The translations under genes were made by a program, and so were the position numbers. Below, one piece after another: positions 17,125 through 26,156 of a stretch of 64,000 nt of DNA. How positions within the stretch are numbered: position 1 is the stretch's first letter; the number at the start of each line of letters is the position of its first letter. The stretch covers positions 1 to 64,000 of the forward strand of contig CALADM010000013.1 in the NCBI GenBank assembly GCA_937890595.1. Reading direction: 5' to 3'. Source of the DNA: CAJMNU01 sp905214855 (lineage in GTDB: Bacteria > Bacillota > Clostridia > Lachnospirales > Lachnospiraceae). The notes under the pieces are model-generated. The model searched no databases and was not told the origin of the DNA. It saw only the letters and a program-made list of their open reading frames with translations.

Positions 17125-18213
17125 TCAGCAGATTCTTGCACAAATTGCGTCTCCCATCTCTGCTGTACCTACCTTTTTACATCCATCTGCCATAATATCT
17201 GCTGTACGCAGCCCCTCGGAAAGAACTTTTTCCACTGCCTGTTCTACTGCCTCTGCCTCTTTATCCAGATCAAAAGAGTAACGCAGCATCATTGCTGCAG
17301 AAAGGATCGTAGCAATTGGATTGGCAATATTTTTTCCTGCAATATCCGGAGCAGAGCCATGGCTTGGCTCATAAAGCCCAAATTTGCCTTCGTTTAAACT
17401 GGCGGAAGACAACATACCAATCGATCCTGTGATCATACTTGCTTCATCTGACAAAATATCTCCAAACATATTTTCTGTTAAAACCACATCGAACTGTGCC
17501 GGATTCATGACAAGCTGCATCGCACAATTATCTACCAGCATATGGGTCAATGTGACTTCTGGATAATCCTTTGCCACTTCTTCCACCACTTTTCTCCAAA
17601 GTCTGGAAGAATCCAATACATTCGCCTTATCTACACTGATCACACTCTTTCTTCGCTTCATAGCGATCTCAAATGCCTTAATGGCAATACGACGGATCTC
17701 ATTTTCATTGTAGGTCAGCGTATCCACTGCGGTCATCACACCATCTATCTCTTTTGTATAACGATCTCCAAAATAAAGACCTCCGGTCAGCTCACGCATG
17801 ATTACCATATTAAATCCATCTTCTCCGATAATCTCCTTCTTTAAGGGGCACGCATCGGCAAGTTCTTTGTAAAGATATGCAGGACGGATATTCGCAAACA
17901 GTCCCAAGCCTTTTCTGATCGCCAAAAGACCGGCTTCCGGTCTAAGATTCGGGGCTACATCATACCAACGAGAATTTCCTACATTGCCTCCCACAGCGCC
18001 CAAAAGAACAGAATCACTCTTCTTTGCTGTTTCTAATGCCTCCTCTGTCAGCGGAACTCCGTATGCATCAATGGAGCATCCCCCCATCAGTACTTCTGTA
18101 TAGTGAAATGTGTGACCATATATACTTCCTACCCGATCCAATACTTTTTTTGCTTCCTGAACGATTTCCGGTCCAATTCCGTCTCCGGGAATCACAGTAA
18201 TTTTATATTCCAT
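17125..18213 (-). CDS. leuB: 3-isopropylmalate dehydrogenase
   Basis: 362 residues. Performs NAD-dependent oxidative decarboxylation of 3-isopropylmalate in leucine synthesis. VIPGDGIGPEI at the N-terminus, the RELTGGLYFGDR substrate loop and EPSHGSAPDIAGKNIANP are diagnostic. The start MEYKITV has GAGGGGG nine bases upstream; an in-frame ATG six codons earlier lacks spacing. leuA and leuCD are not in the window. Confidence 0.96.
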   Translation of the reverse strand: MEYKITVIPGDGIGPEIVQEAKKVLDRVGSIYGHTFHYTEVLMGGCSIDAYGVPLTEEALETAKKSDSVLLGAVGGNVGNSRWYDVAPNLRPEAGLLAIRKGLGLFANIRPAYLYKELADACPLKKEIIGEDGFNMVIMRELTGGLYFGDRYTKEIDGVMTAVDTLTYNENEIRRIAIKAFEIAMKRRKSVISVDKANVLDSSRLWRKVVEEVAKDYPEVTLTHMLVDNCAMQLVMNPAQFDVVLTENMFGDILSDEASMITGSIGMLSSASLNEGKFGLYEPSHGSAPDIAGKNIANPIATILSAAMMLRYSFDLDKEAEAVEQAVEKVLSEGLRTADIMADGCKKVGTAEMGDAICARIC

Positions 18214-18248
18214 GTTCCAAGTCCCCCTCAACAGTAGTGTTTCTTTTT

Positions 18249-18277
18249 ATACTAGAACATTTTAGGAAATATTTCAA
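18249..18277 (-). promoter_or_regulatory. Promoter of leuB
   Basis: Minus-strand TTGAAA (18272-18277) and TAGTAT (18249-18254) with a 17-base spacer, giving a leader of about 30 bases. An inverted repeat CCATAA/TTATGG lies about 35-55 bases further upstream (around 18309-18327) and could be an operator. Confidence 0.6.
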
Positions 18278-18354
18278 TTGCTTTTATATACAAGTTTGGA
18301 ATTCTTACCATAATTCAAAGTTATGGTTTCTTTTGATCTACAAATCTTCAGATG

Positions 18355-18395
18355 AAAAAAGACTGTATGATCTGAGTTGACCACACAGCCTTTTT
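18355..18395 (-). terminator. Terminator of the scf-secDF-tgt-yajC block
   Basis: The arms around 18355-18369 and 18382-18395 pair over 14 positions with two G-U pairs, and six T follow on the minus strand. It lies 38 bases after the yajC stop. Confidence 0.85.
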
Positions 18396-18432
18396 GGGTA
18401 TAGGATGTCTCATCTATACCAAATATCATCTC

Positions 18433-18747
18433 TTATTTTTCTTCTGGTTTCTCTACTCTTGCAATGGACTTCTTATCCATCGGGATACGGCAGTGTCTGT
18501 CTCCGCCAAACTCTATAATAACCATGTCATCTGTCATATCAATGATCACACCGTAAAATCCGCTGCTTGTCAGGACAGTATCTCCGATCGCCACTGTAGA
18601 AAGCATTGCCTCCATCGCTTTTCTCTCTTTTTTCTGAGGTCTCCATGCGATAAAGTAAAAAATACCTGCCAGCATTATGATATATACTACAATAAATCCA
18701 ATTCCTGCTCCAGCTCCCGGTGCTGCTCCTTCTGTTGCTAATAACAT
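18433..18747 (-). CDS. yajC: Preprotein translocase subunit YajC
   Basis: 104 residues. One transmembrane helix (GFIVVYIIMLAGIFYFI) is followed by the conserved RPQKKERKAMEAM segment and a small beta-rich cytoplasmic domain with the VAIGDTVLTSSGFYGVI pattern. It is an accessory to SecDF in membrane insertion and export. I start it at MLLATEG, with AAGAG upstream; the frame is open for nine more codons. It follows tgt, the usual yajC-tgt-secDF neighbourhood. The 192-base gap before it holds nothing recognised. Confidence 0.93.
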   Translation of the reverse strand: MLLATEGAAPGAGAGIGFIVVYIIMLAGIFYFIAWRPQKKERKAMEAMLSTVAIGDTVLTSSGFYGVIIDMTDDMVIIEFGGDRHCRIPMDKKSIARVEKPEEK

Positions 18748-18939
18748 TCGTATCTCTTTCGCTATTAAAACCATACACTAACATGTATATGTCAGACCAT
18801 CTGCCTTTATATGATCAAACTATATCCTATCCATACTATTTTCACATATCAGCCACGCTCTGTAATAGCTTTCCCCTTTCTTGATATTCTTTCCATTCCT
18901 TCTTAGTATCTGGCTCAGATTCCCTGCTACATCGTTTTG

Positions 18940-20076
18940 TCAATCCTGACCAGCAAACATGCCAGCAAGTTTTTTTGCTTTATACTCTGCATACCTGCCG
19001 CTGCGGATAGCATCACGGATTTCTTCCATCATTGTATTATAAAAATACAGATTATGCAATACACAAAGACGCATTCCCAGCATTTCTTTCGCTTTCAGAA
19101 GATGACGTATATATGCTCTGCTGTAAGAACGGCATGCCGGGCACTGACAGCCTTCCTCAATCGGTCTGCTGTCCAGTTCATATTTTGCATTAAATAAATT
19201 CAATTTTCCATGGTTGGTATACACATGTCCATGACGACCATTTCTAGTGGGATAAACACAGTCGAAAAAGTCTACTCCTCTGTCTACTGCTTCCAGAATA
19301 TTTGCTGGTGTCCCGACTCCCATCAGATACACTGGTTTTTCTTCTGGAAGATGCGGCACTGTCACGTCCAGAATATGATACATTTCTTCATGGCTTTCTC
19401 CGACGGCAAGACCACCCAATGCATAACCATCCAGATCCATTTCCCGAATCGCATCTGCATGTGCGATACGCACATCATCCAACACACCACCCTGATTGAT
19501 TCCAAACAGGAGCTGTTCCTTATTCAATGTGTCATCCAAAGAATTCAGACGTGCCATTTCTGCCTTGCAACGTGCCAGCCAACGTGTTGTACGCGCAACA
19601 GAATTCTCAATATATTTACGATCCGCACGGCTGGAAGGGCATTCATCAAATGCCATTGCAATCGTAGAACCTAAGTTGGACTGGATCTGCATACTCTCCT
19701 CTGGTCCCATAAAAATCTTATGCCCATCAATGTGAGATTGGAAGGTCACGCCCTCTTCTTTGATTTTTCTGAGTCCAGCCAGAGAAAAAACCTGAAATCC
19801 ACCAGAATCAGTCAGGATCGGACGATCCCAGTTCATAAACTTATGCAGACCTCCAAACTGTTTGATCAGTTTGTCGCCAGTCCTCACATGTAAATGATAT
19901 GTGTTAGACAGCTCTACCTGTGTGCCGATCTCCCGAAGATCATCTGTAGAAACAGCACCTTTAATAGCCCCTACCGTTCCTACATTCATGAAAACCGGAG
20001 TCTGAATCGTGCCGTGAACGGTCTCCATCACAGCACTTTTGGCTCTTCCCTCTTTTGCTACAATCTCATATTTCAT
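18940..20076 (-). CDS. tgt: Queuine tRNA-ribosyltransferase
   Basis: 378 residues. It exchanges guanine-34 of GUN-anticodon tRNAs for the queuosine precursor preQ1. The catalytic Asp region TDSGGFQVFSLA lies near residue 89, the MAFDECPSS region near 143, and the zinc ligands in CQCPACRSYSRAY plus the downstream LHN. Its ATGA overlaps the secDF stop by four bases, indicating translational coupling. Confidence 0.97.
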   Translation of the reverse strand: MKYEIVAKEGRAKSAVMETVHGTIQTPVFMNVGTVGAIKGAVSTDDLREIGTQVELSNTYHLHVRTGDKLIKQFGGLHKFMNWDRPILTDSGGFQVFSLAGLRKIKEEGVTFQSHIDGHKIFMGPEESMQIQSNLGSTIAMAFDECPSSRADRKYIENSVARTTRWLARCKAEMARLNSLDDTLNKEQLLFGINQGGVLDDVRIAHADAIREMDLDGYALGGLAVGESHEEMYHILDVTVPHLPEEKPVYLMGVGTPANILEAVDRGVDFFDCVYPTRNGRHGHVYTNHGKLNLFNAKYELDSRPIEEGCQCPACRSYSRAYIRHLLKAKEMLGMRLCVLHNLYFYNTMMEEIRDAIRSGRYAEYKAKKLAGMFAGQD

Positions 20077-22199
20077 CTTTTACTTTCCTTGTTTTTCTTA
20101 TACTGTGTCATCACATACCATAAAGCACCTGTAATACATACAGAAGAGTATGTACCACATACAATACCTACCATCAATGGCATTGCGAAGTCACGGATTG
20201 ATGTTACACCAAGCAGATACAACACAAATACCATGATAAATGTCGTCAGGGAAGTGTTGATGCTTCGTGTAAATGTCTGTGTGATACTTGTATTGACAAT
20301 ATCTTCCAGTGATACTCTGGTCATACTCTTTAAGTTCTCACGGATACGGTCAAAGATAACAATTGTTGCATTGATAGAATATCCCACGATTGTCAGCATA
20401 CATGCAATAAAGGTAGATCCAACTGACCATTTTGCAAGCGCATAGAATGTAATAACTACTAAAACATCATGTACCAGCGCCAAAACTGCACTTGCTGCAA
20501 AGCGGATATCCTTGAAGCGGAACCAGATATAAAGCAGCATACAGATGGTAGCGATCACAACTGCAACCAATGCATCCTCTTTCATCTCCTGACTGACTGC
20601 TCCAGAAATACTCTCTGCTGTGATCTTCTCAGCTTCTACAGCAAAATTGTCAACCAAAGCCTGATTCAAAGCCTCTCTCTCTTCTACAGAAAGTGTTCTT
20701 GTTTTGATGATCACTTCTGTTGTACCTGCTACTTTCTGTGTCTGTACATCAGAATCCTTTGTCACAGAAGTTACAACTGGAACTACTTTATCAGAAATTT
20801 CTTCCAGACTCATATCTTCATTAAAAGTCACATTAGTAGAAGTACCACCCTTAAATTCCAAACTGTAATTTAACGCATTGCCGGAAGACATCTTGTTCAT
20901 TGCCATTCCACCAAATCCAGCTACAATAGCCAACATGGAAATTGCAAAACACAGTCCCTTTTTCCCAAGGAAATTGATTGGTTTTCTGTCTTTTTTAGAA
21001 CGGTAAAATTTGGCATCTTTCAGCCCCAATGCAAACAGGGCTTTTAAAATTCCCTTTGTCACAAAAAGTGCTGTAAGCATAGAGAGTACAATACCAAGTG
21101 CCAATGTTGACGCAAATCCTTTTACTGTACCAGAACCTCTCCAATAGAGAACTGCTGCTGCGATCAATGTAGTCACATTTCCATCAATGATCGCTGAAAG
21201 TGCCTTGCTAAATCCTGTTTTTATTGCAGACTCTACAGTTTTTCCAACACCGATCTCTTCTTTGATACGGGTAAAGATAATGACATTTGCATCTACTGCC
21301 ATACCAATAGAAAGGATGATACCTGCAACACCCGGAAGTGTCAGAGTGATCTCAAATGCATTCAGCAATACAAGGATCAATCCTACATAAAGGCAAAGTG
21401 CAAGAGATGCTGCAATACCAGGTACTAAATATACTGCGATCATAAAAATAACTACGATTCCAAAACCGATCGCTCCAGCTTTCAGGCTGGTATTGATCGC
21501 TTTTTCTCCTAATTTAGCTCCTACTACATTAGAACGGAGTTCCCGCAATTCCAGAGAAAGAGAGCCGATTCGGATGGTCGAAGCCAGTTTATCTGCCTCT
21601 TCATATGTTCCCAATCCATTGATATAGCCTTCTCCGCCTGTAATTGCTGTCTGTACTACTGGGCTGGAAACGATCGCACCATCATAAATGATAGCGATTC
21701 TTTTTCCGATATTGTTTGCAGTTGCCTCTGCAAATGCCTTACTTCCTTCTTCTGTAAAAGTCAGACTTACAATATAATCTTTTACACCATTCTCATCAAG
21801 AATTCCCGGTTTTGCTGTCGCAATCTGATCTCCTGTAAGAATTGCATTTCCTGACTCATCCACAAACATTAAAGATCCCGGCTGACCAAGTTCTTCTAAA
21901 ATTGCATTTGCATCCGATACACCTGGAATATCTACATTGATACGATTAGAGCCTTCCTGATATACCTCAGCTTCTGTACTATAGGTCTGTACCCTCTGCT
22001 GCAGCTTATAGACGGTATCTGACATATCTTCTGCTGTCGGATCCTCTTCTACTGCCTCGTAGGTGATGCTGACACCACCTGCCAGATCCAGCCCCAGCTT
22101 GATATCTCCCATGCAATCATAGCCAAAAAAGCCAAATATGACAATTGCAGCCAGAGCGATCAGAAGCACAAGCAGCCCATTTGCTTTCTTGTTTTTCAT
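20073..22199 (-). CDS. secDF: Fused protein-export membrane protein SecDF
   Basis: 708 residues joining SecD (about 1-400) and SecF (about 405-708), with twelve predicted membrane spans and two extracytoplasmic domains. SecDF uses the proton gradient to pull exported proteins out of the SecYEG channel. The GMAVDANVIIFTRIKEE block in SecD and GYSINATIVIFDRIREN in SecF are the paired signature motifs. AAAGGAG lies nine bases before the start. It follows scfB by 14 bases. Confidence 0.96.
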   Translation of the reverse strand: MKNKKANGLLVLLIALAAIVIFGFFGYDCMGDIKLGLDLAGGVSITYEAVEEDPTAEDMSDTVYKLQQRVQTYSTEAEVYQEGSNRINVDIPGVSDANAILEELGQPGSLMFVDESGNAILTGDQIATAKPGILDENGVKDYIVSLTFTEEGSKAFAEATANNIGKRIAIIYDGAIVSSPVVQTAITGGEGYINGLGTYEEADKLASTIRIGSLSLELRELRSNVVGAKLGEKAINTSLKAGAIGFGIVVIFMIAVYLVPGIAASLALCLYVGLILVLLNAFEITLTLPGVAGIILSIGMAVDANVIIFTRIKEEIGVGKTVESAIKTGFSKALSAIIDGNVTTLIAAAVLYWRGSGTVKGFASTLALGIVLSMLTALFVTKGILKALFALGLKDAKFYRSKKDRKPINFLGKKGLCFAISMLAIVAGFGGMAMNKMSSGNALNYSLEFKGGTSTNVTFNEDMSLEEISDKVVPVVTSVTKDSDVQTQKVAGTTEVIIKTRTLSVEEREALNQALVDNFAVEAEKITAESISGAVSQEMKEDALVAVVIATICMLLYIWFRFKDIRFAASAVLALVHDVLVVITFYALAKWSVGSTFIACMLTIVGYSINATIVIFDRIRENLKSMTRVSLEDIVNTSITQTFTRSINTSLTTFIMVFVLYLLGVTSIRDFAMPLMVGIVCGTYSSVCITGALWYVMTQYKKNKESKR

Positions 22200-22213
22200 G
22201 ACGTTTTTCTCCT

Positions 22214-23611
22214 TTAATTTTCATCGGCTAAAGCCGCTTTGATCATAATCGCACACTCAATTCTCTTCTTCTGCATCTCACATCCAACATCATATGCATC
22301 TGTAATAGAACCATGGAAGTTGTAAGAATTTGCTGCACAACCGCCACTGCAATAAAATCTTGCGAAACAATCTTTACATTTTTCTTTTGCATATACATTA
22401 CATAATTTGAACTCATCACGCACTTCTGTATTGGTAATACCTGTATCCACATTTCCCAGCAGGAATTCTTCTTTTCCGACAAACTGATGACATGGGTAAA
22501 GATCTCCCCAAGGTGTTACTGCCAGATATTCTGTTCCTGAGCCACATCCGGAAAGACGTTTTGCCACACATGGTCCCTGACTGAGATCGATCATAAAGTG
22601 GAAGAAATTAAATCCTCTTCCCTCTTTCTTTCTCTTCACATACTCTGCTGCCAGTTTATCATATTGTTCCATGATCTGAGGAAGATCTTCCTCACGGATC
22701 GCATATGGTTCTTGTGGTTCTGCCACAACAGGTTCAATTGACATCTGCTTAAATCCAAGATCTGCAAAATGCAGTGCATCCTCTGAAAAATCCAAATTAT
22801 TGTGGGTAAATGTACCTCTTACATAATAATTCATCTGCTCTCTGCTCTCTGCAAATTTCTGGAATTTTGGAACGATCAGATCATAACTTCCTTTTCCATT
22901 GCGGAATGGACGCATCTTATCATTGACTTCTTTTCTTCCATCTAAGCTCAAGACTACATTACTCATCTCACGATTGCAGAATTCCATGATCTCATCATTT
23001 AACAGAACACCATTGGTTGTAAGAGTAAAACGGAATCGCTTGTTGTGTTCCTTTTCCTGAGAACGACCATATTCTACAAGCTGTTTTACAACTTCCCAGT
23101 TCATCAGTGGCTCACCGCCAAAGAAATCAACCTCCAGATTATGTCTTGAACCAGAATTGGCGATCAGGAAATCCAATGCTTTCTTTCCTACCTCAAAGCT
23201 CATCAAAGCTCTTCTGCCATGATATTCTCCCTCTTCTGCAAAACAGTAGCGACATGCAAGATTGCAGTCATGTGCAATATGCAGGCATAATGCCTTTACT
23301 ACCGTCTGACGTTTTTTAAAGTCGATCACATAGTCATGGTACACATCCTCTGCAAACAGTTCACCTCGTGAGATCAACTCCTGTACATCTTCCAGAGCTT
23401 CCTTCAGTTCCTGTACCCCATAACGTCCCTCCAGAGTATGGTATACTTCATCCTTGCTTTCCTGTGAAAGTTCTGCTCCCTCAGGCAGCTCCTGATGCCT
23501 TTTTGCCAGTACCTCTATCACATCGTACATCAGATCATCCACAGAATGCACAGCACCACTGTTGACATCTAAAACGATTGCATATCCATTATTTTTATAT
23601 TGATGTATCAC
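22214..23611 (-). CDS. scfB: SCIFF peptide maturase, radical SAM with SPASM domain
   Basis: 465 residues. An N-terminal peptide-recognition (RRE-like) region precedes the radical SAM motif CNLACRYC (CX3CX2C). A C-terminal SPASM domain has auxiliary cluster cysteines, including CGSGTEYLAVTPWGDLYPCHQ and CKDCFARFYCSGGC. Known homologues install Cys-to-Thr thioether crosslinks in the six-cysteine SCIFF peptide. The start is GTG with AGAGG seven bases upstream. It lies between scfA and secDF, consistent with modification followed by export. Confidence 0.95.
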   Translation of the reverse strand: MIHQYKNNGYAIVLDVNSGAVHSVDDLMYDVIEVLAKRHQELPEGAELSQESKDEVYHTLEGRYGVQELKEALEDVQELISRGELFAEDVYHDYVIDFKKRQTVVKALCLHIAHDCNLACRYCFAEEGEYHGRRALMSFEVGKKALDFLIANSGSRHNLEVDFFGGEPLMNWEVVKQLVEYGRSQEKEHNKRFRFTLTTNGVLLNDEIMEFCNREMSNVVLSLDGRKEVNDKMRPFRNGKGSYDLIVPKFQKFAESREQMNYYVRGTFTHNNLDFSEDALHFADLGFKQMSIEPVVAEPQEPYAIREEDLPQIMEQYDKLAAEYVKRKKEGRGFNFFHFMIDLSQGPCVAKRLSGCGSGTEYLAVTPWGDLYPCHQFVGKEEFLLGNVDTGITNTEVRDEFKLCNVYAKEKCKDCFARFYCSGGCAANSYNFHGSITDAYDVGCEMQKKRIECAIMIKAALADEN

Positions 23612-23803
23612 CTAATTACCTCTTTCTATCTACATTTAACAAGCTATCATCCTGTTATACTCTACTGCACATTGTTTAAAGTCAGCACCTTTTCTGCTTT
23701 AAACACCATCCAAAACGATTACAGGCAAACCGCACGGAAACTACCGGGCAGATACGCAAACATACCTGCCCAGCACTTTCCCGCTTCACCGCGCAATATA
23801 AGA

Positions 23804-23832
23804 ACCCCTACGTCCGTAATGACCGTAGGGGT
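23804..23832 (-). terminator. Hairpin between scfA and scfB
   Basis: Nine-bp perfect stem ACCCCTACG/CGTAGGGGT, 38 bases after the scfA stop, without a real T tract. It may act as a partial terminator or an RNA-stabilising 3' end that keeps the peptide mRNA more abundant than scfB. Confidence 0.5.
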
Positions 23833-23869
23833 CTTCTGGCCTGCCGATTTCAAACAGGAAGTTCATCCA

Positions 23870-24016
23870 TTAGCGATTGCTGTTCTCGCAGCTCTGATTT
23901 CCTACTGTACAGGAAGTCTTGCAAGCAGACTGACAGGAAGTCTGGCACTCGCCGCAGCCACCTTTTTTCATGGAGTCCTTTAATGTACTTGTACTTAAAG
24001 TTTTAACGTGTTTCAT
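23870..24016 (-). CDS. scfA: SCIFF ribosomally made peptide precursor (six cysteines in 45 residues)
   Basis: 48 residues starting MKHVKTLSTSTLKDSMKKGG and containing six cysteines at 21, 24, 28, 32, 36 and 43. The C-terminal half closely follows the Clostridia-wide SCIFF core (GECQ, SCQSACKTSC, TVGNQSCE). It is the substrate of ScfB, encoded 258 bases downstream. AGGAGGAATAGAG precedes the ATG. The mature product's biological role is still unknown in the literature. Confidence 0.95.
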   Translation of the reverse strand: MKHVKTLSTSTLKDSMKKGGCGECQTSCQSACKTSCTVGNQSCENSNR

Positions 24017-24058
24017 CTCTATTCCTCCTTCTCTTTGTTTTCATAATGGTCGAAAAGA

Positions 24059-24087
24059 ATTATATCATATGTTTATGCTTGACGCAA
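24059..24087 (-). promoter_or_regulatory. Promoter of scfA
   Basis: Minus-strand TTGCGT (24082-24087) and perfect TATAAT (24059-24064), 17 bases apart; transcription from about 24052 gives a 36-base leader. Confidence 0.75.
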
Positions 24088-24255
24088 GTTATTCTGAGGC
24101 GGTTTTATCTCCCTGCATCGTGTTTTTCTCTTTCCCATTCCCAAAAATACGTCCTGTTTTTTCTTCCTTTCTGGGTATTTTATACATTTTCCTAATCTAT
24201 ACAGAATATAGTAACATCAACAGATCTTTATGAATGCTTGGAAAGGAAAACCCAT

Positions 24256-24615
24256 ATGGAAAGTTCCCGTCGTTTTTTTTCTCTCTTCAAGGCTCTTATT
24301 CTTACATACATACTAACAGCAGTCTCTCTTATTCTCCTTGCCTTTGCCCTGTACCGTTTTCATTTGACAGAACCTCAGATCAACTTTGGTGTACGTGCCA
24401 TCTATGTGATCTCCTGCCTGATCGGAGGATTTGTAAGCGGTAAACTCATTCGGCAACGTCGTTTTTTCTGGGGTGCACTCCTTGGTTTTTTATACATGGG
24501 TATTCTGATCCTTGCTTCCTTTGCGATCAATCACGTTTTTCCAGATACTCCACAGATCCTATTATATCTTTCCCTCTGTAGCGCAAGCGCTTCCATTGGT
24601 GGAATACTCAGTTAA
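24256..24615 (+). CDS. TIGR04086-type small membrane protein
   Basis: 119 residues with four predicted transmembrane segments and short loops (ALILTYILTAVSL..., YVISCLIGGFVSGKL, GALLGFLYMGILIL, and the C-terminal LYLSLCSASASIGG). It matches the YrzE/TIGR04086 family, commonly found next to scfA-secDF in Clostridia; function unknown. The ATG of MESSRR is chosen because AAAGG lies nine bases upstream. It is divergent from scfA and has no evident terminator. Confidence 0.8.
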   Translation: MESSRRFFSLFKALILTYILTAVSLILLAFALYRFHLTEPQINFGVRAIYVISCLIGGFVSGKLIRQRRFFWGALLGFLYMGILILASFAINHVFPDTPQILLYLSLCSASASIGGILS

Positions 24616-24678
24616 ATCCATTTTTTTGTCAGCATATTCTTCCTGATATAGTCAAGACCACCGGCCTGGCCTAACAAC

Positions 24679-24723
24679 AAAAAGATTCCGGAGAGAAACA
24701 CTTTACATGTTTCCTCCGGAATC
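24679..24723 (-). terminator. Terminator of the CNNM/CorC-type gene
   Basis: GATTCCGGAG/CTCCGGAATC stem (24684-24693, 24714-24723) followed by TTTTT on the minus strand, 10 bases after the stop. Confidence 0.88.
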
Positions 24724-24733
24724 CATTATCATC

Positions 24734-26023
24734 TTAGTCTTCGTCATTCAGCTCTTCTTCTTTTTCAAGAATCCACAAGTGGATCTTATCCACACGGTTT
24801 TTATCCACCTTATCCACCATTAAATGAAGGTTTTCATAATCTACAGACTCTCCCTCTTCTGGAAGGTGATCCAAAAGCCCAATTACAAGACCTCCGATCG
24901 AATCGTAATCTTCTGATTCCAACTCCAGACCCAACTGGTCATTCAAATCGTCCAGCTTCATAGAACCTTCTACAATATACTCATTCTCATCTATTGCTTT
25001 CAGGCTCTCCTCCTCATCCTCGTCATACTCATCACGGATGTCACCGACAATTTCCTCCAACATATCTTCCAAAGTGATAAGACCTGCGGTTGCTCCATAC
25101 TCATCCAAAACGATCACGATGTTATTCTGAGCTTTTCTCATCTCCAACATCAACTCTGCTGTTTTCTTAAATTCATATGTATACAGCGGTTCTCTCAGAA
25201 AATCTCTCACTTTAAAACTGTCTTTTTCCTTTTCTTGAATACATAAAAGGTCTTTTACATTTAAAATACCGATGACATTGTCCGTTGTCTCCTCAAACAC
25301 AGGATAACGGGTATATTTTTCCTGCTGGAAAATTTCCATCAGCTCTTCATACGTCGCGTCCACGTCTACAAAGATCATATCAATTCTAGGTACCATTACA
25401 TCTTTTGCAACAGAGTCTCCAAAGTCAAATACATTATTGATGATCTTTTTCTCCTCTGTCTCAATCACGCCTTCTTCATGGCTGACCTCTACAATGGTAC
25501 GAAGTTCATCCTCTGTGATCGCCTCTTGTTTTTGTGAAGGATCTACCCTCAAAATAAACAGCACCACTTTAGCAAGCTGGTTGACAAAGAAAATCACCGG
25601 AGTCAGGATATTCATCATAGGCCATATCACTTTTGCTGCCATAAAAGACAATTTTTCAGCGGAGATTGTTGCCATTGTCTTAGGTGTGATCTCACCAAAA
25701 ACCAAGATCAAGAGTGTCAAAATACCTGTGGCAACACCAACCCATTGTTTTCCATACAGATCCATTGCAATGGTTGTCGCAAGGGAAGAAGCACTCAGAT
25801 TGACAATATTATTGCCTATCAGGATCGCACTCAGCATCTTTGCCGGATCTTCGATCACTTTCAGCACATTTTTCGCAGGCTTATAGCCATCTTCAGCCAG
25901 ATTTCTCATACGGATTTTATTTACCGTTGTGAGAGCAGTCTCAGCAGATGAAAAAAATGCGGATAAAAATAACAGAATCAATAAAATAACAATTTGTAGC
26001 GCACTCGCGTCACTTGAGTCCAA
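24734..26023 (-). CDS. Hemolysin/CorC family CNNM-type membrane protein with CBS pair
   Basis: 429 residues. A DUF21/CNNM transmembrane domain (about 1-190, beginning with SAFFSSAETALTTVNK) is followed by a CBS pair (about 205-325, including DVMVPRIDMIFVD) and a CorC_HlyC domain (about 340-425). The family is tied to Mg2+ or Co2+ efflux and divalent-cation homeostasis; the hemolysin name is historical. The start codon appears to be TTG, behind an AGGAG about ten bases upstream; no in-frame ATG occurs until residue 38. Confidence 0.88.
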   Translation of the reverse strand: MDSSDASALQIVILLILLFLSAFFSSAETALTTVNKIRMRNLAEDGYKPAKNVLKVIEDPAKMLSAILIGNNIVNLSASSLATTIAMDLYGKQWVGVATGILTLLILVFGEITPKTMATISAEKLSFMAAKVIWPMMNILTPVIFFVNQLAKVVLFILRVDPSQKQEAITEDELRTIVEVSHEEGVIETEEKKIINNVFDFGDSVAKDVMVPRIDMIFVDVDATYEELMEIFQQEKYTRYPVFEETTDNVIGILNVKDLLCIQEKEKDSFKVRDFLREPLYTYEFKKTAELMLEMRKAQNNIVIVLDEYGATAGLITLEDMLEEIVGDIRDEYDEDEEESLKAIDENEYIVEGSMKLDDLNDQLGLELESEDYDSIGGLVIGLLDHLPEEGESVDYENLHLMVDKVDKNRVDKIHLWILEKEEELNDED

Positions 26024-26074
26024 AAAAAATCAGCTCCTTTTCTACTATGAATACATTTATATTTCTTCTACAAA

Positions 26075-26114
26075 TGCCGCACACGGAAAAGAAATATTCC
26101 ATCCGTCTGCGGCA
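26075..26114 (-). terminator. Hairpin after rpoC
   Basis: Thirteen-bp stem TGCCGCACACGGA/TCCGTCTGCGGCA with one mismatch, 42 bases after the rpoC stop. The T tract on the minus strand is weak, so efficiency is uncertain; it probably ends the rpoBC transcript. Confidence 0.65.
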
Positions 26115-26156
26115 CTCTGTTTTTATTGCTAAAGGGGGAATTCCCCTATGCTGCGT

